From: DATEZO01 sp035255485
GTDB taxonomy: Bacteria > Pseudomonadota > Gammaproteobacteria > Burkholderiales > Burkholderiaceae_D
NCBI GenBank assembly: GCA_035255485.1
Contig: DATEZO010000280.1
Coordinates: 1-6,250, forward strand
Direction: 5' to 3'
DNA length: 6,250 bases
The stretch's first letter is position 1. Each line of letters starts with the position of its first letter. Position numbers and translations under genes: made by a program. Below the pieces are notes generated by a model, which saw only the letters and a list, made by a program, of their open reading frames with translations, did no database searches and was not told where the DNA came from. Below, one piece after another: positions 1 through 6,234 of the stretch.

Positions 1-150
1 GCCGGTCGTGAGGCCGAACACGACGTGACGCGCTTCACGGCCCCTGCCGTCGAGCGCCAGCTGGCTCAAGATAAAGAAATTCGGTCCCGGGCTGGCCAGG
101 ATCAGGAGATATAGCCCAGCAAGCAGCAGAAGGGCGGGCGCGTAGGTCAT
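1..150 (-). CDS. LysE/RhtB-family amino-acid exporter, N-terminal fragment (runs off the left edge)
   Basis: On the minus strand an ATG at 150-148 opens a frame that stays open to base 1, giving 50 residues that begin MTYAPALLLLAGLYLLI. A hydrophobic first membrane helix (about residues 4-20) runs into SPGPNFFILSQLAL (about 20-33), followed by a basic GRGREARH stretch and FGLTTG. The helix followed by a SPGPN motif, then a charged loop and a second helix beginning with a G-rich segment, is the N-terminal signature of LysE/RhtB translocators. These are inner-membrane proteins of about 200-210 residues that export amino acids such as lysine, arginine, threonine or homoserine lactones. The substrate cannot be told from this fragment. 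The start was chosen because the helix begins directly after it; no strong Shine-Dalgarno sequence is visible upstream. The gene is divergent from the imu operon and about 760 bp from it, so it is probably unrelated in function. Confidence 0.85.
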   Translation of the reverse strand, partial: MTYAPALLLLAGLYLLILASPGPNFFILSQLALDGRGREARHVVFGLTTG

Positions 151-421
151 CGGTGGGTGCTTTCGTCGCGGAGCGCGTCGGATAGTTACTGTCGGCAACT
201 TATCACAAATGGCGGCTTCTGGCCGCACTTCGCCTGTATGCCAAACATGCACGCCGGCATTTATGTACCGTGCGCTGACAGTCGTGCACGGGCCGCGAAC
301 TGGCATACCCGCGCCACAGATGCATCCAGGAGATGGCTAACATCATTCGCTTCGGAGGCGGAATAGAGTAATATCCGCTCGCAGTACAAAAAATCCAAGC
401 CAGGGAAAGACGAGAGACACG

Positions 422-454
422 AGCCCGCACGCCACAAGCGTCACGGGCTTTTTT
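422..454 (+). terminator. Rho-independent terminator 1, no clear upstream gene
   Basis: AGCCCG (422-427) pairs with CGGGCT (444-449). Inside it a second short stem ACGC (429-432) / GCGT (438-441) closes a five-base loop. The hairpin runs straight into six T residues (449-454). This is a standard intrinsic terminator in the plus direction. The nearest plus-strand sequence upstream has no recognisable gene, so it ends either a small RNA or transcription entering from an unidentified promoter. Confidence 0.75.
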
Positions 455-573
455 CTTGCCCTCGCGTGTTATTCGCAATGGAAATATCTGTTATTCGATC
501 ACTGAAGCAGATTTTTTACTTACATGTGAGTATTATTCTCTCTGTCTCCTCCAACTCTCCTTGAATTGGATTT

Positions 574-605
574 ACCCGCTACCGCAAGGCTAGCGGGTTT
601 TTTTT
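574..605 (+). terminator. Rho-independent terminator 2, strong GNRA-loop hairpin
   Basis: A perfect 8-bp stem ACCCGCTA (574-581) / TAGCGGGT (591-598) is topped by CC-GCAA-GG, that is, two further GC pairs closing a GCAA tetraloop, with one unpaired C at 590. It is followed by eight T residues (598-605). Stem, stable loop and T-tract make this a textbook plus-strand terminator. It sits about 300 bp before imuA, so it would block read-through into the SOS operon. No coding gene lies between it and terminator 1. Confidence 0.85.
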
Positions 606-760
606 CGCCCTTTACCCGCCTCCTGCATTTATCCCTCTTGGGGAGCAACGATCCGCTATCCGCCAGGCAGCTTTTGCAGACGGAAGGGAATTGTGAACAT
701 CCGTCGGCAGATCTGCGCAACCGCAACCAGCCCCGTCCGGCCCCTGACTGGGCAGCTTAG

Positions 761-804
761 TTTTCCACAAGTTATCTACAGCTTACCCCCAGCCTGTCCA
801 CAGC
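761..804 (+). repeat. Four tandem 11-bp DnaA-box-like units
   Basis: Four adjoining 11-base units begin at 761, 772, 783 and 794: TTTTCCACAAG, TTATCTACAGC, TTACCCCCAGC and CTGTCCACAGC. A consensus is TTATCCACAGC, whose first nine bases are the classical DnaA box TTATCCACA. The first unit fits TTWTNCACA exactly; the others have one or two departures from TTATCCACA. All face the same way, and the 11-bp step puts them on about the same helical face. The array ends about 50 bp before the LexA box. DnaA binding is an inference from the motif; a degenerate chance repeat remains possible. Confidence 0.55.
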
Positions 805-807
805 TTT

Positions 808-831
808 CATGCATCACTTTTGATGCGCATG
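808..831. promoter_or_regulatory. Inverted repeat upstream of the SOS promoter, possible operator
   Basis: GCATCA (811-816) and TGATGC (821-826) form a stem around CTTT. Flanking CAT (808-810) and ATG (829-831) can extend it across a two-base GC bulge. The right arm contains the 8-bp palindrome ATGCGCAT (823-830), and its core TGCGCAT recurs at 845-851, exactly 21 bp (two helical turns) downstream, just before the LexA box. This geometry suits a dimeric regulator, but no family is recognised and the function is unproven. Confidence 0.3.
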
Positions 832-843
832 AAAAAGATGTAC

Positions 844-877
844 TTGCGCATAATGCTGTATATTTATACAGTATAAA
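844..877 (+). promoter_or_regulatory. Probable promoter of the imuA-imuB-dnaE2 operon
   Basis: TATAAA (872-877) directly abuts the right half of the LexA box, as TATAAT does in the Escherichia coli recA promoter, and is the best -10 candidate. A matching -35 at 17-18 bp spacing (around 848-854, CATAAT region) is poor. TTGCGC (844-849) with TACAGT (867-872) at 17-bp spacing is an alternative pairing. In both cases the LexA box overlaps the polymerase site, so bound LexA would block initiation. Transcription would begin near 878-885, leaving a leader of about 25-30 bases. Confidence 0.6.
854..873. promoter_or_regulatory. LexA binding site (SOS box)
   Basis: CTGT (856-859), an eight-base all A/T spacer (860-867) and ACAG (868-871) form a perfect CTGT-N8-ACAG operator. 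The flanking bases also follow the long form TACTGTATATATATACAGTA, with only two departures in the 20 bases. This is the beta/gamma-proteobacterial LexA box type. It lies 36-55 bp before the imuA start codon and overlaps the predicted promoter, so the operon should be LexA-repressed and induced by DNA damage. Confidence 0.95.
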
Positions 878-894
878 AGAATAAGAATTCTTCA

Positions 895-901
895 AAGGAA
901 G
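895..901 (+). promoter_or_regulatory. Ribosome binding site of imuA
   Basis: AAGGAAG lies seven bases before the ATG at 909 and is the only convincing Shine-Dalgarno sequence in the operon. It fixes the imuA start. A 10-bp palindrome AAGAATTCTT (883-892) sits just upstream in the short leader; its role, if any, is unknown. Confidence 0.8.
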
Positions 902-908
902 TTCTCCA

Positions 909-1652
909 ATGAGCTTCACCATTTCTACTGCCGCCGCGCGAGGCGATGCCGGTATTGCCAATGCTGTCCCTGACGTTTGGTATGCCAACCAGCTTGCGTC
1001 GTATCGGACGCACGCGGTACCGACAGGGCATGCGCCGCTCGATCGCGAGCTGCCGGATCGCGGCTGGCCATCGCGCACCCTGATTGAATTGCTGGCCCAG
1101 CAGGCGGGCATCGGGGAGATGCGCCTGCTGCTGCCGGCGCTGCGGCGCATCGCGGATCGCCCGATCGCGCTGGTCCAGCCGCCGCATCAGCCACAGGCGG
1201 CTGCATGGGCCAGCGACGATTTTCCGGTTGGACGCATGATGTGGGTAAAAGCCGGGAAATCGGCAGACGCATTGTGGGCGGCGGAGCAAATCTTGCGCAA
1301 CGGCACATGCGGCGCACTGCTGTTCTGGCAGCCGCGCATCCGGAACGAATCCTTGCGCCGGCTTCACCTTGCCGCACAAGGCTCGGATATTGTCTTCTGG
1401 CTGATCCGACCGCTGGCATGCGCGCAGGATGCCTCGCCGGCGCCGCTGCGCATGGCGTTGCGCCCCGCCGCCGGCGGCATCAGCGTTGACATCGTCAAGC
1501 GGCGCGGCCCACGCCGCGCAGATCCCCTTGTCCTGCCGTTCGAGCGCATGCCGGCGGCCTCCCCCACCTTTGCCGACTTCGACCATGCGCTTGTGGATAG
1601 TCGTTCATCTCCCGCTGCTACCGTTGGAAACGTATCGCCCGCGCTGGTCTGA
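909..1652 (+). CDS. imuA: ImuA, RecA/SulA-like accessory protein of translesion synthesis
   Basis: This 247-residue protein is the first gene of the SOS mutasome operon. Residues 23-54 (VWYANQLA...VPTGHAPLDRELPDRGWP) match the start typical of proteobacterial ImuA: a short helix, then the TG-x-x-x-LD-x-x-L-P-x-x-GWP segment that resembles the core entry of RecA. Where RecA has its Walker A loop, this protein has ELLAQQAGIGEMRLL (60-74), which lacks the GKT/S lysine, so ATP binding of the RecA type is unlikely by that site. Later segments (GALLFWQPRIRNESLRRLHLAAQ, IVFWLIRP) fit the RecA-like beta-sheet core. The family supports ImuB and DnaE2 during error-prone bypass; its exact biochemical role is less well settled. 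The start is supported by AAGGAAG seven bases upstream. The last 22 codons overlap imuB in another frame, so the C-terminal tail is constrained by imuB. Confidence 0.93.
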   Translation: MSFTISTAAARGDAGIANAVPDVWYANQLASYRTHAVPTGHAPLDRELPDRGWPSRTLIELLAQQAGIGEMRLLLPALRRIADRPIALVQPPHQPQAAAWASDDFPVGRMMWVKAGKSADALWAAEQILRNGTCGALLFWQPRIRNESLRRLHLAAQGSDIVFWLIRPLACAQDASPAPLRMALRPAAGGISVDIVKRRGPRRADPLVLPFERMPAASPTFADFDHALVDSRSSPAATVGNVSPALV

Positions 1653-3051
1653 GCCCGGCCCGCACGCCGTCCTCGAGCGCGAGCGGGTGCTGGCAGCCAG
1701 CGCGCAAGCGCTGCAGGCCGGCGTGCGCAGCGGGATGAAGCGCAGCGGTGCGCTGGCGATCTGCCCGGACGCCGTGCTGCACGAGCGCGACGACAAGCGG
1801 GAGCGCGCGGCATTGGACAGCATCGCGCTGTGCCTGCTCCAGTACACGCCGGAAGTCGCGTTCGCCGCACAGCAGAGCCTGGTCATGGATGTCTCCGCCA
1901 GCCTGCGCGCCTTCGGCGGCATGCGCCGCCTGTTCCGCCTGGTGCAAAGCGGCGTCCTTGCGCTCGGCTTCACCGCCTGGATCGGCATGGCGCCGACGGC
2001 GCAAGGCGCCTGGCTGCTGGCGCATGCCGCCGCGGCAGGCCTGCGGCGGCGCCGGGTAGCCAGGATGGAGACGCTGGTCAAGCGGTTAAACCACGTCTCC
2101 TGCGGTTTGCTGCCGTCGCTGCGCCCTTATCAGGACTGGCTGCACGGCATTGGCTGCCGCACCCTGGGCGACTTGCGGCGGCTGCCGCGCGCCGGCTTGA
2201 AGCGCAGGTGCGACGATGCGGTGCTGGATGAACTGGACCGGGCGTATGGCCAGGCGCCGGAACTGTTCAACTGGATCGCAACGCCGGAACGGTTCTCCGC
2301 CAGGCTGGAGCTGCCGGACCGCATCGATGATGCCGAGGGCGTGCTGTTTGGCGCCCGGCGCCTGATCCTGCAGATGACCGGGTGGCTAACCGCCAGACAG
2401 CGGGCGGTGGAGCGTTTTACCCTCGCGATGGAACATGAACGCGGCCGGCAGGCTGTGCCGCCCACCCTGCTGGAAATCGTGCTCGCGGAAGCGGCCTGGC
2501 AGGAGGCGCATTTGACGCGCCTCCTGCAGGAGCGCCTGACGCGCATGACGCTGGCGGCATCGGTGATCGCGCTGCGCATGGAAGCAACGCAAACGGTGGC
2601 CATGACGCCGCCCTCCGAATCGCTGTTTCCGGAACCCGGCGGCACGCCCGCCGACTTCAAGCGCCTGGTCGAACTCTTGTCCGCCCGCCTCGGGGACGAT
2701 TGTGTCCTCGTGCCCGCCATGGAAGCGGATCATCGGCCCGAGGTCTGCAACCGCTGGCTGCCGGCGGCGACGGCCAGGCGGGCGGCGCTTCCCGGCCTGC
2801 CGGACAACGAGCGCCCGTTCTGGCTGCTGGAGTCGCCCCTCCCATTGATCGTGCGCGGCGACCGGCCGTTCTATGGCTCGCCGCTGCGCCTGGCCGGGCC
2901 GGCGGAACGCATCGAGTGCGGCTGGTGGGACGGCAAGCTCGTCGTGCGCGACTATTTTCCGGCGCAAGGTGCCGAGCCCGCCTGGTACTGGGTGTACCGG
3001 GAGCGGCTGGGCGAGGATGTCCGCTGGTACCTGCACGGCCTGTTTGCGTGA
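1585..3051 (+). CDS. imuB: ImuB, catalytically inactive Y-family polymerase homologue (mutasome adaptor)
   Basis: The 488-residue protein starts MRLWIVVHLPLLPLE, the usual ImuB N-terminus, at the ATG at 1585. The frame is open further upstream to 1429, but that extension is Arg/Pro-rich antisense-like noise inside imuA. The Y-family fold is recognisable: palm (about 1-160, with SLVMDVSASLRAFGG at 98-112), helix-hairpin-helix thumb (about 181-210, YQDWLHGIGCRTLGDL) and a little-finger-like region (about 235-335). By hand alignment the catalytic acids are missing: His8 stands at the first Asp, and Gln97/Ser98 replace the Asp-Glu pair. ImuB is known to act not as a polymerase but as a hub binding the beta clamp, ImuA and DnaE2. 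SESLF (344-348) after the little finger is a candidate clamp-binding peptide. The ImuB-specific C-terminus is intact (RPFWLLESPLPL, CGWWDG, RDYF, YWVYRERL, WYLHGLFA). It overlaps imuA by 68 bases and has no clear Shine-Dalgarno sequence, suggesting translational coupling. Confidence 0.95.
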   Translation: MRLWIVVHLPLLPLETYRPRWSEPGPHAVLERERVLAASAQALQAGVRSGMKRSGALAICPDAVLHERDDKRERAALDSIALCLLQYTPEVAFAAQQSLVMDVSASLRAFGGMRRLFRLVQSGVLALGFTAWIGMAPTAQGAWLLAHAAAAGLRRRRVARMETLVKRLNHVSCGLLPSLRPYQDWLHGIGCRTLGDLRRLPRAGLKRRCDDAVLDELDRAYGQAPELFNWIATPERFSARLELPDRIDDAEGVLFGARRLILQMTGWLTARQRAVERFTLAMEHERGRQAVPPTLLEIVLAEAAWQEAHLTRLLQERLTRMTLAASVIALRMEATQTVAMTPPSESLFPEPGGTPADFKRLVELLSARLGDDCVLVPAMEADHRPEVCNRWLPAATARRAALPGLPDNERPFWLLESPLPLIVRGDRPFYGSPLRLAGPAERIECGWWDGKLVVRDYFPAQGAEPAWYWVYRERLGEDVRWYLHGLFA

Positions 3052-3054
3052 GCC

Positions 3055-6000
3055 ATGGCCAGCGCGCCCTCCGAGCTCCTGCCGGCCTATGCCGAACTGC
3101 AGTGCGTATCGAATTTCACCTTCCTGCGCGGAGCCTCCCACCCGGAAGAGCTGGCGGCGCGCGCTGCCGCGCTCGGCTACCGCGCACTGGCGCTCGCGGA
3201 CGAATGCTCCGTCGCCGGTGTCGTTCGCGCGCATACAGAGGCGAAAAAGCACGGCTTGCATCTCATTATCGGCAGCCAGTTCCAGGTGGTCGATGAGGCG
3301 GGCCGACCTGCGTTCACGCTCATTGTGCTAGCGCAGAACCGCGAGGGTTACGGCAACCTGTGCGAGCTCATCACGCTCGGGCGCACGCGTGCGGACAAGG
3401 GGCGCTATTGCATCAAGCTGTCCGATTTTACGCATCCCGCCGCGCCCTATGCCCATTTGCGGGGCCTGCCGGATTGCCTCGTTGTGCTGGCGCCGCGTCA
3501 TCGCATCAGGGAACCCGACCTCGTGCAGCAGGCGCAGTGGCTGCGCCTCGCCTTTCCCGGGCGCGCCTGGATCGCATTGACCCTGCTGCACCAATCGCGC
3601 GATGCGCAGCACCGGTTCCTGGTCGAGCATGTCGGGCAAAGCGTCGGCCTGCCGGTGCTGGCCACGGGCGACGTCTGCATGCATGTACGCTCGCGCAAGC
3701 CGCTGCAGGACACCCTGACGGCGATCCGGCTGGGCAAGCCCCTCGCGGAATGCGGCTTCGACCTGGCGCCCAATGCGGAACAACACCTGCGCTCCCGCGT
3801 GAGGCTCGGGAACCTGTATCCGCGAAGCGCCCTGGAAGAAACCCTGAAGCTTGCCCGACTGTGTTCCTTCTCGCTCGACGAGCTGCGCTACGAGTATCCG
3901 GACGAGCTGGTGCCACCGGGAGAAACTGCGGCAAGCCATCTGCGCAAGGAAACCTATATCGGCGCGCACCGGCGCTTCCCGCTCGGCATACCGGCGAACG
4001 TGCAGCGGCAAATCGAACACGAGCTGGCCTTCATTGCCGACATGTCGTATGAGCCGTACTTCCTCACCGTCTACGACATCGTGCGGTTTGCGCGCAGCCG
4101 CGACATCCTGTGCCAGGGACGCGGCTCGGCGGCGAACAGCGCGGTCTGCTATTGCCTGGGCATCACCGAAGTCGATCCGGCGCGCGGCAATCTGCTGTTC
4201 GAACGTTTCATTTCCAGGGAGCGCAACGAACCGCCCGATATCGACGTGGACTTCGAGCACCAGCGGCGGGAAGAAGTCATCCAGTACATCTACGGAAAAT
4301 ACGGCCGCTTACGGGCGGCATTGACCGCGGTCGTCATCAGCTACCGCCCGCGCAGCGCGCTGCGCGATGTGGGCAAGGCGCTCGGGGTGGATCTGAGTAT
4401 TGTCGACCAGATCGCGAAATCGCACCGCTGGTGGGATGGCAAGACCGCGCTGGCGGAACGCTTTGCGGAATGCGGAATGGCCCCGGATTCACCGATCGCC
4501 CGGCACTGGATCGATACCGCGCAACAGCTCCTGTCCTTTCCGCGCCATCTGTCGCAGCATCCGGGCGGCTTCGTGATCGCGCGCGGCAAGCTGTCGCGGC
4601 TGGTGCCGGTTGAAAATGCGGCGATGCCGGATCGCAGCGTCGTGCAGTGGGACAAGGACGACCTGGATGCGCTCGGGCTGATGAAGGTCGACATCCTGGC
4701 GCTCGGGATGCTCAGCATGATCCGGCGCGCACTGGACCTGATTTCAGCGCTGCGCGGCGAGCGCTTCGAGCTGCAGGACATCCCCGCCGAAGACCCGGCG
4801 ACTTACGAGATGATCGGCCGCGCCGACACCGTCGGCGTGTTCCAGATCGAGAGCCGGGCGCAGATGTCGATGCTGCCGAGAATGCGTCCGCGCACCTTCT
4901 ATGACCTGGTGATCGAAGTGGCGATTATCCGCCCCGGCCCGATCCAGGGCGGAATGATCCATCCGTACCTGAAGCGCCGGCAGGGAGTGGAGCCGGTCAC
5001 CTACCCGAGCCCGGAGGTGGAGCAGGCGCTGTCGCGCACGCTCGGCGTGCCGATTTTCCAGGAACAGGTGATGCAGATCGCCATGCTGGCCGGCGGTTTC
5101 TCGGCCGGCGAGGCGGACCAGTTGCGGCGCGCGATGGCGGCATGGAAGCGCAAGGGACAATTGGGCCAGTTCCAGGACAAGCTGACGAAGGGTATGCTCG
5201 CGCGCGGCTACACCGAGGAATTCGCGCAGCAGATTTGCCAGCAGGTGCAGGGTTTCGCCGAATATGGTTTTCCGGAAAGCCATGCGGCCAGCTTTGCGCT
5301 GCTCGCCTATGCCAGCAGCTGGCTGAAATGCCATGAGCCGGAAGCCTTCCTTGCCGCGCTCCTGAATTCGCAGCCGATGGGGTTCTATGCGCCGGCGCAG
5401 CTGGTGCCGGACGCGCGCCGGCATGGCGTGGAGGTCTTGCCGGTGGATGTGCAGACGAGTGCCTGGGAGGCTGCGCTCGAGCACAGCGGCGCCCGGCGCC
5501 CAGCCGTACGGCTGGGCCTGAACATGGTGTCGGGGCTGGCGCAGGAAGCCGGTTTCCGGATCGAGGAGGCGCGGGCAATCCGCCCGTTCGCGGATATCCA
5601 TGACCTCGCGCTGCGCGCGCAGCTGAACCGCCTGGCGCTGGAAAAGCTGGCGGATGCGAACGCTCTTGCGCCTCTCGCCGGCCACCGCCGTCAGGCGCTA
5701 TGGCAAGCGGTGGCGGGAGCGCCGGACAAAGGATTGCTGAGAACAGCGGCGATTGCCGAAGACACGGTGGATCTGGCGGCGCCGAGCGAAGCCGACAGTA
5801 TCGTCGCCGATTACCGCTCGCTCGGCCTGACGCTCGGGCGCCATCCGGTCGCTCTGCTGCGGCCTGCCCTGGCGAAGATGCGCTTTGTGACGGCCGAAGA
5901 GTTGAATACCTTTGCCGATCGCCGGATCGCCCGCGGCTGCGGCATCGTGACGGCGCGCCAGCGGCCGCAAACCGCGAAGGGCGTGGTATTCCTGACGATG

Positions 6001-6204
6001 GAGGATGAGACCGGGCTCATCAACGTGATCGTCTGGCGCGACCTGGTCGAGCGGCAAAGGAAGGAACTGCTGGGCGCTGCCCTGCTCGGGGTGTACGGGA
6101 TCTGGCAGTGCGAGCGGGATGTGCGCCATCTGGTCGCGAAACGGCTCGTCGATTTATCCCCTTTGCTCGGGCAGCTGGACACGAGCAGCCGGGATTTTTG
6201 TTGA
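3055..6204 (+). CDS. dnaE2: DnaE2 (ImuC), error-prone C-family DNA polymerase
   Basis: At 1049 residues this has the normal DnaE2 length. An N-terminal PHP domain (about 10-230) opens with YAELQCVSNFTFLRGASHPEEL and has ALADECSVAGVVRAH. The palm carries GRGSAANS (355-362) and PDIDVDF (394-400), with catalytic Asp395 and Asp397; the third catalytic Asp is Asp546 in GLMKVDIL. Fingers follow (about 600-760, including VAIIRPGPIQGGMIHPYL and EYGFPESHAASFALLAYASSWLK), then helix-hairpin-helix repeats (about 819-872) and an OB-fold (about 958-1032, GCGIVTARQRPQTAKGVVFLTMEDETG). The canonical PHP metal ligands look lost at the first motif, in line with no proofreading. Family knowledge: it works with ImuA and ImuB at damaged templates, causing SOS-induced mutation; it is distinct from the replicative DnaE1, which is longer. 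The ATG lies three bases after the imuB stop without a visible Shine-Dalgarno sequence, so reinitiation after imuB is likely. It ends TSSRDFC, close to the family's usual SRDFH ending. Confidence 0.97.
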   Translation: MASAPSELLPAYAELQCVSNFTFLRGASHPEELAARAAALGYRALALADECSVAGVVRAHTEAKKHGLHLIIGSQFQVVDEAGRPAFTLIVLAQNREGYGNLCELITLGRTRADKGRYCIKLSDFTHPAAPYAHLRGLPDCLVVLAPRHRIREPDLVQQAQWLRLAFPGRAWIALTLLHQSRDAQHRFLVEHVGQSVGLPVLATGDVCMHVRSRKPLQDTLTAIRLGKPLAECGFDLAPNAEQHLRSRVRLGNLYPRSALEETLKLARLCSFSLDELRYEYPDELVPPGETAASHLRKETYIGAHRRFPLGIPANVQRQIEHELAFIADMSYEPYFLTVYDIVRFARSRDILCQGRGSAANSAVCYCLGITEVDPARGNLLFERFISRERNEPPDIDVDFEHQRREEVIQYIYGKYGRLRAALTAVVISYRPRSALRDVGKALGVDLSIVDQIAKSHRWWDGKTALAERFAECGMAPDSPIARHWIDTAQQLLSFPRHLSQHPGGFVIARGKLSRLVPVENAAMPDRSVVQWDKDDLDALGLMKVDILALGMLSMIRRALDLISALRGERFELQDIPAEDPATYEMIGRADTVGVFQIESRAQMSMLPRMRPRTFYDLVIEVAIIRPGPIQGGMIHPYLKRRQGVEPVTYPSPEVEQALSRTLGVPIFQEQVMQIAMLAGGFSAGEADQLRRAMAAWKRKGQLGQFQDKLTKGMLARGYTEEFAQQICQQVQGFAEYGFPESHAASFALLAYASSWLKCHEPEAFLAALLNSQPMGFYAPAQLVPDARRHGVEVLPVDVQTSAWEAALEHSGARRPAVRLGLNMVSGLAQEAGFRIEEARAIRPFADIHDLALRAQLNRLALEKLADANALAPLAGHRRQALWQAVAGAPDKGLLRTAAIAEDTVDLAAPSEADSIVADYRSLGLTLGRHPVALLRPALAKMRFVTAEELNTFADRRIARGCGIVTARQRPQTAKGVVFLTMEDETGLINVIVWRDLVERQRKELLGAALLGVYGIWQCERDVRHLVAKRLVDLSPLLGQLDTSSRDFC

Positions 6205-6211
6205 ACTATTT

Positions 6212-6234
6212 CGCTCCCGCTGAAGAGTGTTTTT
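6212..6234 (+). terminator. Weak terminator candidate after dnaE2
   Basis: CGCTC (6212-6216) can pair with GAGTG (6225-6229), five pairs including one G-U, around an eight-base loop, and is followed by five T residues (6230-6234). It lies eight bases past the dnaE2 stop, where the operon would be expected to end. The stem is short and marginal, so it may be chance; the window ends 16 bases later. Confidence 0.35.

Larger units (their letters stand above)
151..843. other. Long non-coding intergenic region between lysE-like gene and imu operon
   Basis: No frame in these roughly 700 bases looks like a real gene: the open frames are short, overlap each other on both strands, lack good ribosome binding sites and cross the terminators. 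What it does hold is two plus-strand terminators (about 422-454 and 574-605), an AT-rich stretch between them, a small inverted repeat GACGGA/TCCGTC (679-684 and 700-705) next to a 10-bp palindrome GCAGATCTGC (707-716), the DnaA-box-like array (761-804), and the hairpin block at 808-831. The leftward promoter for the LysE-like gene must lie in or beyond 151-400, but I could not identify it. Confidence 0.7.

Noticed and set aside
157..366. Plus-strand 69-residue frame starting with GTG before terminator 1
   Set aside because: No ribosome binding site, composition without domain or membrane character, and it runs over the region that must hold the leftward promoter of the LysE-like gene. It cannot be excluded outright because a terminator follows it.
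388..400. A-run followed by CCAAGCCAGG as a possible minus-strand terminator
   Set aside because: The only pairing is about three bases and the hairpin is not convincing.
203..478. Minus-strand 91-residue frame
   Set aside because: It reads through the antisense of terminator 1, is Arg/Ser-rich with no recognisable pattern, and lacks a ribosome binding site.
676..716. Inverted repeats GACGGA/TCCGTC and palindrome GCAGATCTGC as a small RNA or attachment site
   Set aside because: Short stems with a 15-base loop and no T-tract, no flanking duplications, integrase or tRNA; possible by chance in this composition.
1429..1584. Upstream extension of imuB to an ATG at 1429
   Set aside because: The extra 52 residues are Arg/Pro/Ala-rich out-of-frame reading of imuA; ImuB family proteins begin at the MRLWIVVHLPLLPLE sequence encoded from 1585.
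864..1586. Long minus-strand frame opposite imuA (and similar long antisense frames at 2386-3261, 3328-4260 and 4744-5685)
   Set aside because: These are high-GC shadow frames of imuA, imuB and dnaE2, with His/Arg/Gln-rich products and no domains.
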